The notes under the pieces are model-generated. The model was not told the DNA's origin. It saw only the letters and a program-made list of their open reading frames with translations, and ran no database searches. From the NCBI RefSeq assembly GCF_900188085.1, contig NZ_FZOU01000001.1, forward strand, positions 558,001 through 622,000: a stretch of DNA of 64,000 nt, written 5' to 3'. This DNA comes from Granulicella rosea. GTDB taxonomy: Bacteria; Acidobacteriota; Terriglobia; Terriglobales; Acidobacteriaceae. Position 1 is the stretch's first letter. Every line of letters begins with the position of its first letter. Positions 15,118-23,900 of this stretch are shown piece by piece. Both the position numbers and the translations under genes were made by a program.

Positions 15118-15783
15118 ATGGAATTGGAAGACAGGCTTCATCGAACGAGTGCCGGAGTGGTGTGTGGGCGGCGGGCTGGGTCGCGGATCGGCGTGCAGCT
15201 TTCTGCGATGGGCGAGACCTGTGGCCGGGAGACGGCCGGGGCGTTGGCCCGCAGGGTGCAGCTCCGCGCGATGGCCGTAGAGTTTCCCGAGGTGCATGGG
15301 CATCCGAACCGGCTGCCGTTCGAGGGCTGCCTGACGCTGGTGGACGTCGCCAGCGACAAGGCCCCGAGCGGCGCGCGCGGGCATCGGGTGGTGCTGACCC
15401 GGGCGGCGGCGGAGGCGGCGCTGCCCAGTCTGCTGGGCATGGCCGTCGACTACAAGGCCGGCTGGGACGGGCACGATGCAAGGCAGAAGTGCGGCATCAT
15501 CACCTCGGCCGAGTTGGACGACAAGAAGCTGATGGTGGCCGGCTACCTCTTCGCACGGGACTTTCCGGAGATGGAGCCGGCCATGCTGAAGGGCGGCAAA
15601 ACGGCCATGGGGATGAGCTACGAGCTGGCCGACGCGCACGTCGCCGACATGCGCGCCAGCGTGTGGACGCTGACGCGGGCGACTTTTACCGGCGCGGCGA
15701 TCCTGCTGCGCGAGAAGGCGGCTTACCGCGAGACCAGCTTCCGGCTCAGGCGTCCGGCGGGGCATGCGCGTGCGGTGGCCTAG
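15118..15783 (+). CDS. Prohead protease-like protein
   Basis: 221 aa from the ATG preceded by GAGGAG. It has the layout of HK97/U35-type prohead proteases: an N-terminal beta domain, a His in AGWDGHDARQKCGII (about residue 117), beta strands, then MGMSYELADAHV carrying the candidate nucleophile serine. A C-terminal TFTGAAILLREKAAY segment resembles the region after the catalytic serine. Such proteases cleave the scaffold and capsid during head maturation. Position ahead of a scaffold-like protein and the major capsid supports the call. The catalytic roles are inferred from spacing. Confidence 0.6.
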   Translation: MELEDRLHRTSAGVVCGRRAGSRIGVQLSAMGETCGRETAGALARRVQLRAMAVEFPEVHGHPNRLPFEGCLTLVDVASDKAPSGARGHRVVLTRAAAEAALPSLLGMAVDYKAGWDGHDARQKCGIITSAELDDKKLMVAGYLFARDFPEMEPAMLKGGKTAMGMSYELADAHVADMRASVWTLTRATFTGAAILLREKAAYRETSFRLRRPAGHARAVA

Positions 15784-15830
15784 CGGGTGGACGTATTGGA
15801 AGCAGAGGATTTCGCTTTTGCTTTCAGGCA

Positions 15831-15893
15831 GGCCAAGGCTTCAGCCTTGGCGTTCGGAGCCGCCGCAAATCGGGGCTTTAGCCCCTGGGGTAT
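15831..15893. repeat. Family B-like hairpins inside the phage cluster
   Basis: GCCAAGGCTTCAGCCTTGGC and GGGGCTTTAGCCCCTGGGG: diverged members of the two-hairpin unit, between the protease gene and the next gene. Confidence 0.65.
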
Positions 15894-15925
15894 GCCTTCG
15901 CGCGTGTCCGCTCTGGGCAAAGTTG

Positions 15926-16000
15926 AAAGACAAAATACGGGGGTCTCTCCGCTACGCATCGCGGTACAGCCGCGACGCTTCGGTCGAGATGACGCACCTG
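15926..16000. repeat. Family A arm inside the phage cluster
   Basis: ATACGGGGGTCTCTCCGCTAC through GCTTCGGTCGAGATGACG, matching the right arm of the unit at 1240-1470. The left arm is missing. Confidence 0.7.
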
Positions 16001-16024
16001 GTTGCTGAACAGACAGGAGACAAG

Positions 16025-16417
16025 ATGAGTTTCGTAAGTGTGTTGGAGGCAGTAGGCAAGGACTTCGTGAAGGGGCTGAAGTGGGCCCTGACGTACGCGG
16101 TGCCGGTGGAGCGGCTGGTGGGGCTGGTCTTTCCGGCGACCGCGCCGGTGGCGGCCGAGGCGATCGACGCGACCACGCTGATTCAGTCCGCGGTTGTGCT
16201 GGTCGAGCAGAAGTATGCCGCGGCCGGCGTGCAGAACGGCACCGGCGAGCAGAAGCTGGCCGAGGTGCTGCTGCTGGTCGGGCAGACGGTGAGCGCGCTG
16301 CTGGCCAAGGCCGGCATCACGGCAAGCAGCGACTACGTCGCGAACCTGGTCTCGGCCGTGGTCGCGATTCTGAACGTGCAGAGCATGCCCGCCACGACGA
16401 CCACGGGAGGCCAGTAA
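16025..16417 (+). CDS. Small helical phage-cluster protein (holin-like?)
   Basis: 130 aa starting MSFVSVLEAVGKDF with AGGAG at good spacing. Amphipathic and hydrophobic helices dominate: a VPVERLVGLVFPATAPVAAEA segment, a VVLVEQKYAAAG helix, and a C-terminal ANLVSAVVAILNV helix. No charged catalytic motif is present. Segments recall LLH-type phage holins, but no clear single TM topology was established. The stop overlaps the next start (TAATG). Function uncertain. Confidence 0.45.
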   Translation: MSFVSVLEAVGKDFVKGLKWALTYAVPVERLVGLVFPATAPVAAEAIDATTLIQSAVVLVEQKYAAAGVQNGTGEQKLAEVLLLVGQTVSALLAKAGITASSDYVANLVSAVVAILNVQSMPATTTTGGQ

Positions 16418-16827
16418 TGGAGAACGAGATGATTCTCAACGAACAGATGGAGCAGCGTCTGACCGGCGCGATCGAAAGGCTGGAGGCGCTGCACGAGACG
16501 CTGAGCGCGTCGGCTTCGATCGGGCCGATCGTCGCGACGATCGAGAACGAGCGCGAGGCGGAGCTGGAGCGCCGGCTCGCCGAGGCGGAGGCGACCATCG
16601 CCAGCCTGCGCGCGCAGGCCGCAACCGCCGTGGCGCCGGCGCGCAAGACCCTGCCCGCGGGCGTGGCGTCGATGCTCGCCAAGCAGGGCCTGACGGGCGA
16701 GAGCGTCGGCGGCCTGGAGGCCGGCGCGCTGGCCCTGTCTCAAGTAGACGGGGCGCTGATCAGCCTGAGCATCGAGCAGCGCATCGCCGTCAAGGCGGAG
16801 CTGCTCCGCGCAGGCCTGCTCCGCTAG
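16417..16827 (+). CDS. Coiled-coil, scaffold-like phage protein
   Basis: 136 aa. Residues 1-70 form a long Glu/Leu/Ala-rich coiled coil (IENEREAELERRLAEAEAT region). A short linker and a small compact C-terminal domain from about residue 78 follow. Size, acidic coiled coil, coupling to the upstream gene and placement directly before the major capsid gene are typical of head scaffolding proteins. No sequence motif proves it. Confidence 0.45.
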   Translation: MENEMILNEQMEQRLTGAIERLEALHETLSASASIGPIVATIENEREAELERRLAEAEATIASLRAQAATAVAPARKTLPAGVASMLAKQGLTGESVGGLEAGALALSQVDGALISLSIEQRIAVKAELLRAGLLR

Positions 16828-16840
16828 CGACCGCGACAAA

Positions 16841-16892
16841 AGCTCGGGCGCCCCATCCTTCGCGCACTTGCGAAGGGTGGGACGTACGCACT
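16841..16892. repeat. Family C hairpin
   Basis: GGGCGCCCCATCCTTCGC paired with GCGAAGGGTGGGACG. A host-type repeat in the gap between the scaffold-like and capsid genes. Confidence 0.75.
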
Positions 16893-16937
16893 CCGGGCGG
16901 CCTACGTCACCCAGGCTGTGAACAGAGCCCAACACAA

Positions 16938-16975
16938 GCCTCTCCCGCGCACCGACGCGGCGGGAGGCTTTTCTC
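16938..16975 (+). terminator. Terminator-like hairpin before the capsid gene
   Basis: GCCTCTCCCGCGC and GCGGCGGGAGGC form a stem with one small irregularity, followed at once by TTTTCTC. It ends 17 nt before the capsid ATG and could limit read-through or act as an RNA-processing or stability element. Confidence 0.6.
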
Positions 16976-16991
16976 ATTGGAAAGGAAAAGA

Positions 16992-17963
16992 ATGAACATC
17001 AAGTTTACGGATCTACACGCAGCGGCGGACTACATCGGACCTGGCGCTATCGAAGTCCCGCTTTACCAGTCGGAGATCACCGACCTGGTGCGCCGTCGCG
17101 GACTCTTCGGCCAGCGCATCAAGCAGGTGCCGGCCACCGGCCATCCGTCGCGCTACTTCGAGGAGACGTCGATTCCCTCGCCCGCGGCCAGCTCCGGCTT
17201 CGTCGACCCGCGCAACATCGTCGCGCCGCTGGTCTCGCCCACCCGCGTGGAGCGCAGCGTGCCGCTGAAGGCGCTGGTCGCGCAGATCAACTACAACCTG
17301 TTCGACATCGAGCTGGGCAAGCAGCAGAGCCAGTTCGCCTATCTGCAGGCCAAGGATCTGACCGACACGGTCGACGGCGTCCTGCGCACGCATGACGTCG
17401 CGCTGTGGAACGGCACCGACACCAGCCTCAGCTCGCCCACCACCGCGCAGTATTTTGGCGCGGCCGGCCAGATCGCCGCGGGCGGCAACTCGGTCACCAT
17501 CGGCAGCACGCAGTCGATCGTCGACGGTCTGAAGAGCACGATCGCGCAGATGGTCTCGAACTCCAGCTACGGCGTGCGCCCGACGGCGATCTACGCCAAC
17601 CCCGTACTGCTCGACCTGATCGACCGCGAGATGAAGTCGGAGTTCAACGTCGTGCTGGGCACGAAGGAGATCACCTCCGGCTTCACGGTGAAGATGCTCT
17701 CGACCCAGGCGGGCGACATTCCGCTGATCCCGGAGTGGACGCTTCCCTACACCGGCACGCCGGGTTCGGGCAGCGCGGTGCTGCCGGCCTACATCGTGAC
17801 CGAAGACCTGATCGAGTACCACTGGCTGAGCGACCCGAACCCGCGTGTCTTCCAGCTCGGCGTACCCGGCTCGCTGGCCTCGCAGTACGTGGTCGTGAAG
17901 TTCGGCGGCGTGGTCGTGAAGGGCGCGAACTACGCGCACTACCAGGTGCTGGTCGACCGCTAA
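16992..17963 (+). CDS. Major capsid protein, HK97-like fold
   Basis: 323 aa with a purine-rich Shine-Dalgarno region (GGAAAGGAAAAG). It has an extended N-arm, an E-loop-like region (RIKQVPATGHPSRYFEET), then an alpha/beta P-domain with the helix LVAQINYNLFDIELGKQQSQFAYLQAKDL. A YIVTEDLIEYHWL strand and a late QYVVVKFGGVVVKGANYAHY strand complete a pattern seen in tailed-phage capsid proteins. Cluster position (after protease and scaffold-like genes, before the connector) strongly supports it. It is intact. It probably self-assembles into the shell if expressed. Confidence 0.75.
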   Translation: MNIKFTDLHAAADYIGPGAIEVPLYQSEITDLVRRRGLFGQRIKQVPATGHPSRYFEETSIPSPAASSGFVDPRNIVAPLVSPTRVERSVPLKALVAQINYNLFDIELGKQQSQFAYLQAKDLTDTVDGVLRTHDVALWNGTDTSLSSPTTAQYFGAAGQIAAGGNSVTIGSTQSIVDGLKSTIAQMVSNSSYGVRPTAIYANPVLLDLIDREMKSEFNVVLGTKEITSGFTVKMLSTQAGDIPLIPEWTLPYTGTPGSGSAVLPAYIVTEDLIEYHWLSDPNPRVFQLGVPGSLASQYVVVKFGGVVVKGANYAHYQVLVDR

Positions 17964-17981
17964 TTCGGACTGAAACGACAG

Positions 17982-18031
17982 CTCGGGCGCCCCATCCTTC
18001 GCGCCTTTGCGAAGGGTGGGGCGCCCAGACG
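17982..18031. repeat. Family C hairpin between capsid and connector genes
   Basis: GGGCGCCCCATCCTTCGC and GCGAAGGGTGGGGCGCCC form an 18-bp stem with one G-U pair and a 6-nt loop, the strongest hairpin of the family. It lies 20 nt after the capsid stop and is followed by an AAAGGAGG Shine-Dalgarno sequence. Confidence 0.85.
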
Positions 18032-18056
18032 TAAACGACCTGGAAAGGAGGAACGA

Positions 18057-18674
18057 ATGGGATATCTACAACCGGCCGAGTACCAGGCCTACGGCCTGAG
18101 TGCGGAGACCGGGGACGATTGGATCGCGACCGCGTCGGCGTTGATCGAGGCCTACTGTCGCCGATGCAGTCTGATGGCGACCGAATACGTCGAGCGCATA
18201 CGGCTGACGCCCGGCTGCCAGACCGTGCGGCTGAGCTACGGGCCGCTGTTCAGCAATGCGCTGGTGGGCATACGCGTACGCTACGGGCGGCCGCGGCGCG
18301 GCGAGAACGGGCCGCTCGATGAGCCGATGCTCGCGCAGGTGGCCTTCGCCTTCGGCCTGCCGGGAAGCTGGAGCACGCTCGATCTTGCGAGCGTCGACCT
18401 GAATACCGGCCCGCGCGAGGTCACCTTCGCGGCGAACTTCCTCGGGCTGGACTACAACGAGGTGGAGGTGACCTATACCGCCGGATTTGTAACCGTTCCG
18501 GTTGCAGTCAAGGTGGCGTGCGCGCAGATCGTGAAGAATGCGCAGGCGACGCCCGCGCTGAACGTGCGTTCGAGCAAGCTGGACACGATGCAGATGCAGT
18601 ACTTCAGCGGCAGTCTGATCGATCCGCAGGTGCAGGCGCTGCTGCGGCCCTTCATCGCCGAAAGGCTGGGTTGA
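18057..18674 (+). CDS. Head-tail connector protein (gp6-like)
   Basis: 205 aa. The start YLQPAEYQAYGL...DDWIATASALIEAYCRRCSL is characteristic of gp6-like head-tail adaptors, an alpha-helical N-terminus that docks under the portal. A beta-rich insertion (about 45-130) and a C-terminal helical part with PVAVKVACAQIVKNAQA follow. AAAGGAGG lies 5 nt before the ATG. The TGA is immediately followed by the ATG of the next gene, so they are co-translated. Confidence 0.65.
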   Translation: MGYLQPAEYQAYGLSAETGDDWIATASALIEAYCRRCSLMATEYVERIRLTPGCQTVRLSYGPLFSNALVGIRVRYGRPRRGENGPLDEPMLAQVAFAFGLPGSWSTLDLASVDLNTGPREVTFAANFLGLDYNEVEVTYTAGFVTVPVAVKVACAQIVKNAQATPALNVRSSKLDTMQMQYFSGSLIDPQVQALLRPFIAERLG

Positions 18675-19100
18675 ATGATGGCGACCATGCATGCACTGGA
18701 GCGGATGGCGGATGCGCTGCTGCGCGGTTGCGGCGGCGAAAAAGTGACGCTGCGCATGCCCGCGCCCGCGATCGCGGGAGACCCAGCCGAGCAGATGGGG
18801 CTGGCGCAGCCGCAGTTTCAGGATTTTGTGCTTGTGCCGGTTACATTTCGCAGGCTGCGTCCGAAGGTCGGAGCGAAGAACGAGGCCGCGGGCTATGAGC
18901 TGCTGGTCTCGGCCACGGCGGTCGAGACGTTGCTGACTTCGCTGGCGTATGAGGCGGCGAGCGTGCTGTTCCAGAACGCCGCCGGAGTGCTGGTGGGCGA
19001 GGCGCTGCTGCGGGTGGATTCGTGTACAGCGGTGGAGATGTTCGGGGGCGTGATTTTGTATCGGATTCAGTTACACGATCCGCTGGCGTTGCTGGTGTAG
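18675..19100 (+). CDS. Phage neck/tail-joining candidate
   Basis: 141 aa starting MMATMHALERMADAL, directly abutting the connector stop. An N-terminal amphipathic helix and mostly beta-strand-like sequence match the size and position of head-closure or stopper proteins of tailed phages. No specific family motif was recognised. The call rests on position. Confidence 0.45.
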   Translation: MMATMHALERMADALLRGCGGEKVTLRMPAPAIAGDPAEQMGLAQPQFQDFVLVPVTFRRLRPKVGAKNEAAGYELLVSATAVETLLTSLAYEAASVLFQNAAGVLVGEALLRVDSCTAVEMFGGVILYRIQLHDPLALLV

Positions 19101-19131
19101 CTCCGGTTTCACGTTGATCGGACGAGCAACC

Positions 19132-19258
19132 AAGCTTGTCATCCTGAACGCAGTGAAGGACCCCTGTATTGGCTGTTGCTTGTTCTTGTCATCTGCGCAC
19201 GCGACCGTGCCAGTTCAAGCGAAATACAGGGGTCCTTCGCTCCGCTCAGGATGACGGA
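19132..19258. repeat. Family A complete unit inside the phage cluster
   Basis: GTCATCCTGAACGCAGTGAAG...GACCCCTGTATTG and the complementary right arm ATACAGGGGTCCTTCGCTCCG...AGGATGAC, separating two tail-joining genes. Confidence 0.85.
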
Positions 19259-19290
19259 CATTTGTGGTGCTCGAAGGAAAAGGAGGACAT

Positions 19291-19788
19291 GTGCAGGATG
19301 CGCGGGATACGTTTTATGCGATGTTGCGGGACCGGATTGCGGCGGGCAATCCGGCCCGTACGGTGGTCGTGCGAGGGGCCACGCGGCCGGGCGTGGTGGT
19401 GGTGGAGAATGAACTTCCGGCGGCTTCGGTCGACGGGCTCTCGCTGACCGATGTCTTCTGCCTGCGGTGGACGGCGCTGCGCGTGGAGGCGGGCGCGCTG
19501 CCGCTGGCGGCGATGACGTGCGAGGTCCGCTACGGAACGGACGGCACAACCGGCGCCGCGGGCATGGACCGGGGCCGGGCGCTGGCGGCGATGGATGCGG
19601 AACTCGCGTTTGCGCTGCAAACCGAGCCCCAGTCGGCGCCAAAGCTCTCATTTGTAACCGGCGTGGTTCGCGGCACGAATGTCTTCTGGAGCGATCCGCT
19701 CTTCGGGCCGGTGGCGACGCATGGCGAGCGGCTGGAGCGCGTGGCGACGGTCGAGGTCTACAGCTACCAGGAAGCGGGTGAGCTATGA
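19291..19788 (+). CDS. Tail terminator/completion candidate
   Basis: 165 aa from a GTG preceded by AGGAGG (4-nt spacing). In-frame GTGs upstream at 19264 and 19267 lack a ribosome site. It is an alpha/beta protein of the size of tail-completion or terminator proteins, with an N-terminal helix DARDTFYAMLRDRIAAG and later strands (VATVEVYSYQEA). Its TGA overlaps the ATG of the next gene. The function is inferred from order: connector, neck, terminator, tube. Confidence 0.45.
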   Translation: MQDARDTFYAMLRDRIAAGNPARTVVVRGATRPGVVVVENELPAASVDGLSLTDVFCLRWTALRVEAGALPLAAMTCEVRYGTDGTTGAAGMDRGRALAAMDAELAFALQTEPQSAPKLSFVTGVVRGTNVFWSDPLFGPVATHGERLERVATVEVYSYQEAGEL

Positions 19789-20753
19789 GCGTCCCGATTG
19801 CAGGTGTGGCGCCGGTAAGCCGCAGAGTGAGGGCGTACTTCGCGCCGGTAAACCGTGCTGGGAGCGCACCGACGCTCTTCGACCCGGCCAATATTGCCTC
19901 GTTCAACGTGGATGCGCCGCCGGCGCCGTGGGTGGATCTGGGTTGGTGCAGCGGATTTGTGCGCAAATCGGGCACACATATCGCCGCGCTGAACACGGGC
20001 GCGCCGGCGATGGCGGCGGGCCAGGCGCGGACCGAGGTCGAGGCCACGGTCTCGCTTGAATTCGAGAGCTGGGGCAAGCTCCAGTTGGCGCTGGCCGCGG
20101 GCGTGCAGCAGATGAACGTGCTGAAACCCGCTGCTGGCGCGGCTGCGAACGGTTCGGGCGGCGTCGCCGCGACGGCCTTGCCGCTGGCGACGGATTCGAC
20201 CGCGACCGCGCTCGACGTGGGCACGACGGCGGCGCCGAGCTTCAACGTAGGCGATGTGGTGGCGGTCGATGTGGACTATGTCGCGCAGGTGGGTTTCGTG
20301 GGCAGCGGGGTGAGCGGCGGGTATGTAACCAGTCCGGTTGCAGTTGCGAGCGATCCGAACTACATCCGTCGCGTGACGCTGAATGTGGGCCGCGTGACGG
20401 CGATTGCGGGCGGCGTGCTGACGCTGGGCGCGCCCTTGCCGGCGGGCATTCCAGTCACGGGCATGAAGGTTTCTCCGGTCGCGGCCTTCTGCGATCGCGA
20501 GGGAGGCGGCTTCTTTCAGGAGTGGTCCGCGCTGTTCGTGCTCGATGGCGCCGAGGGCGACCGGGTGATCTTCCACTATCCGCGGCTGCAGAGCATGGCG
20601 GGGATTGCGGAGAAGACCGAGGCGCTGGCGGGCGGACTTGCGAAGCTCCGGCTGGCCGGGACGTTTCGCGCGCTGCCGGTGGTCGACGCGAACGATGGCG
20701 AGCGCGTGGTTTGTTTTCGGAGCTATCTGGCGGCGGCTTTGCGAGCCGTTTAG
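19785..20753 (+). CDS. Phage tail-tube-like protein
   Basis: 322 aa. The N-terminal part contains WVDLGWCSGFVRKSGTHI and TEVEATVSLEFESWGKLQLAL, a pattern of tail-tube proteins. The middle contains a small beta domain with a VAVDVDYVAQVGF strand and a proline/valine-rich loop. It ends with RLAGTFRALPVVDANDGERV. It is longer than a minimal tube protein because of the inserted domain. It is coupled to the upstream gene by an ATGA overlap. Confidence 0.5.
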   Translation: MSVPIAGVAPVSRRVRAYFAPVNRAGSAPTLFDPANIASFNVDAPPAPWVDLGWCSGFVRKSGTHIAALNTGAPAMAAGQARTEVEATVSLEFESWGKLQLALAAGVQQMNVLKPAAGAAANGSGGVAATALPLATDSTATALDVGTTAAPSFNVGDVVAVDVDYVAQVGFVGSGVSGGYVTSPVAVASDPNYIRRVTLNVGRVTAIAGGVLTLGAPLPAGIPVTGMKVSPVAAFCDREGGGFFQEWSALFVLDGAEGDRVIFHYPRLQSMAGIAEKTEALAGGLAKLRLAGTFRALPVVDANDGERVVCFRSYLAAALRAV

Positions 20754-20769
20754 CGGGCGCCGCAACGAG

Positions 20770-20876
20770 CAAAAGACAACAGCAGATTCCCTGCGGGAAT
20801 GACAAACAGAGAACAGGCAACCGCAAAGGCCAATACGGGGGTCCTTCGCTGCGCTCAGGATGACGAGCTGTATGGG
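20770..20876. repeat. Family A half-unit with an associated motif
   Basis: GCAGATTCCCTGCGGGAATG (20782 on) followed by GCCAATACGGGGGTCCTTCG and CTCAGGATGACGAGCT. The same two-part arrangement recurs at 48133-48238. Confidence 0.75.
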
Positions 20877-20925
20877 CGCGGGACACAAGGGGCCGAAACA
20901 ACAGCAGGTTCGAGGAGGGTTCAAG

Positions 20926-23900
20926 ATGGGTTTGAGACGCAAGAGTTGGACGCTGGTGGAGGTGTTGCTGGCGCTTTCGTTGCTGCTGGGGGTGAGCTAT
21001 GCCCAGGCGCCGACGACGCAGGTGACGGAGACGGTTTATCACGCGGATGGAACGGCTGCGGCCGGCACGCTGCTGGTGAGCTGGCCTTCGTTCACAGCGG
21101 CGAGCGGCGCCTCGGTGCCGGCAGGCTCCACCTCGGTGACGATCGGCGCGGGCGGCGCGATGACGGCGTCGCTGGTGCCGAACGCGGGCGCGACGCCGAT
21201 AGGGAGTTTCTACACGGTGGTGTATCACCTGGACGACGGCAGCACGACGCGCGAGTACTGGGTGGTGCCGGTGAGCGCGTATCCGGTGCAGGTGAGCGCG
21301 ATCAAGAGCTCGGTGCTGCCGCTGAGCGTGGCGATGCAGACGGTGAGCAAGTCGTATGTGGACACGGCGATTGCGACGGCGATGACGGGGCATCCGCTCG
21401 ATAGTTCGACGCCGTATGTGCTGAAGACCGGGGATACGATGACGGGTCCGCTGGTGCTGCCGGGAGATCCGACCTCGGCCCTGCAGGCTTCGGACAAGCA
21501 GTATGTGGACGAGCAGGCAGCGGCGTTGACGGCGGGTCTGGCGCAGAAGGTGAGCACCCTGCCGACCTCCACGCAGACGGTGTCGCAGCCGCTCGGCACG
21601 ACGCTGGCGGTGAACGACCTGAACGGCGTGCAGTATGCGAGCCAGTCGGTGAGCTCCGCGGGCAACGACGGCATCGCCAATGCGACCGCGGACGCGGACT
21701 GCGCGAGCGGCTGCGCGGTGGTGGCGGAGCCGACCTACGGCGGGACCGAGGCCGTGGCGCCGGCGACGTGGAACGCGCAGACCCATGTGACCGATCTGCG
21801 CGGCGGAGCGGTGGTGGATACGTTTCTGAACCCGGAAAATCCGCACGCGGGCGGCGTCGAAACGGCCGCGACGGTGCATGTGGTTTCGACGCGCAGCTCG
21901 GCCGGTCTGAAGGCGACGGAGGGCGTGGCGGAGCCGTTTTCGCTGGGTCTTTCGGTCCAGCAGGAGGGTCTGGCCGGCGGTTCGAACCTGTTTCCGCAGC
22001 AGATCCAGGGGTCGGTTCCCTACTTCAAGACAACCTACACGGCGACGCAGGTGACGGGTGTGCAGCATACGCTGGGCCAGCATGTGCTGGCGGGCTTCAG
22101 CCAGACCTGCTACGCGGTGGGCGACTGCCTGCTGGGCGGCCAGTTGCTGGTCTCCTCGGGCGGCTTTCGCGACGACGCGGACGAGGCGACGCATCCCTTC
22201 GACCTGCAGTACAGCGAGGACACGCAGGTCTTCGACGGCACGTGCGCCAGCGGCTGCACGACCGGTTCGACCAGCGTGCAGGTGACGGCGACAGCAGGAG
22301 CCGGGACGCAGGGCGAGGGTCGCTACCTGATCGACACCAACCCCGCGAAGGTGCTGACGAGCGGCACGCTGACAGGCGGCAGCAATACCGATCCGCTGTC
22401 CGGCGGCATCGCGCGGCAGCCGAGCGCGACCTTTAGCGGCACGAGCTTTCCGGTGAGCGTGCTGATGGAGACGGCGCAGTTGATTCCGACGCAGGCGAAC
22501 GACGTGCGGCCGGGCACGGTGACGGTGCAGATGGCGACCAGCGGCGTGCCGGCGGGCTTCCAGACCAACACGGCGGCGCTGCCCACGGCGAGCGGCGTGG
22601 CCTGCGTGACGGACGCGGCCGTGAACGATGGGCGTCCGCTGAACTACGAGATGGCGGCCTATACGACCATCGACGGCAGCCACCTGAGCCTGACGCTGAA
22701 CAAGGCGCACGCCAACGGCGCAACCGTCGCGGTGGGCGGGCTGTGCGGCTATGGACTGGAGCAGACGGTCGATACGTTGAACGGCATCCGGCAGGTCTTT
22801 CCGGTGGTCGCTTCGACCAGCGCGACGACGCTGCTCTATGCGGGCGGGCAGACCGCGATCGTGGGCGTGCAGTCGAACACGAGCGCGTACCTGAATGTGA
22901 ATGCGTCGATCGCTTCGGTCTCCCGCAGCTCGAATGTGGTGACGGTGACGACGGCGGGTAATCTGCCGGTGGACGTAAGCGGTCTGACGCTGACGATCGC
23001 CGGGGTGTCGGACTCGAGCTTCAACGGCAGCTTCGCCGTGACCTCGACCGGGCCGAACACCTTCACCTTTGCGCAGAGCGGCGGAAACGCCACGAGCACG
23101 GGCGGCGCGGCGACGGTCGTGACCGGCGGCTATGCGCTCTATCCGATGGCCGAGGTGCTGGGCGTCTTCAACACGGCGACCAAGGCAGTCGACGGGCAGT
23201 TTACTCTGGCGGCGAACAACGTGGCCTGGGCGGCGGGCGACACGGTGGAGCAGCCGCACTACTTCCAGGAGTCGGTGCTGGCCGATACGGCGTTCGTGCA
23301 GCAGTTCGCGCCGCGTCCGACGCGCGTGGGCGTGGCGGGCATTGCGTACGCGGGCAACAACGGACCGGGCCTGACGGGCTGGCAGATCAACAACACGGCG
23401 TCCAGCTCGCTGTATCTGGGCAACGGCGGCACGCACACGGCGCCGGATTCGGCCTACCAGGCGCTGGGCGTCTGGAACCGTACGATGAGCCTGGAGGCGG
23501 GCGAGCGGGCGGCCTTCGCGGTGCATTGCAACTCGCACGGCTGCGGCAAGTGGAACTCGGCCTACAACCTCTTCGAGCTGGACTCGAACGTGGGTGTGGA
23601 TACGGTCGGGTATACGCCGACGACCAGCACGCTGAGCTTCAACCTGCGGGGGACACAATACGGCCTGAGCCCCACCTCGCTGACCGCAGGCACCATCAAC
23701 GCCAGCACCATCAACGCGACGACGATCAACGCAGGCGTGGTGACGGGTGCGATCCCGGCGTCGAACCTGCCGGTCTTCCTGGCATCCGGTGCAGGACACG
23801 CGCAGGGCGCGGTGCCCGATCCCGGCGCCACAGCCAGCGCCACACGCTTTCTGCGTGAGGACGGAACGTGGAGCACGCTGGCGCCGGCGCTGCCGGTCAC

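Noticed and set aside
16025-16417. Firm holin assignment
   Set aside because: Only a loose resemblance to LLH holins; topology and lysis partner are unclear, so it stays tentative.
20455-23799. 1114-codon open frame on the minus strand
   Set aside because: Antisense shadow of the fibre-like protein, produced by high-GC codon bias; low-complexity Arg/His-rich translation without motifs.
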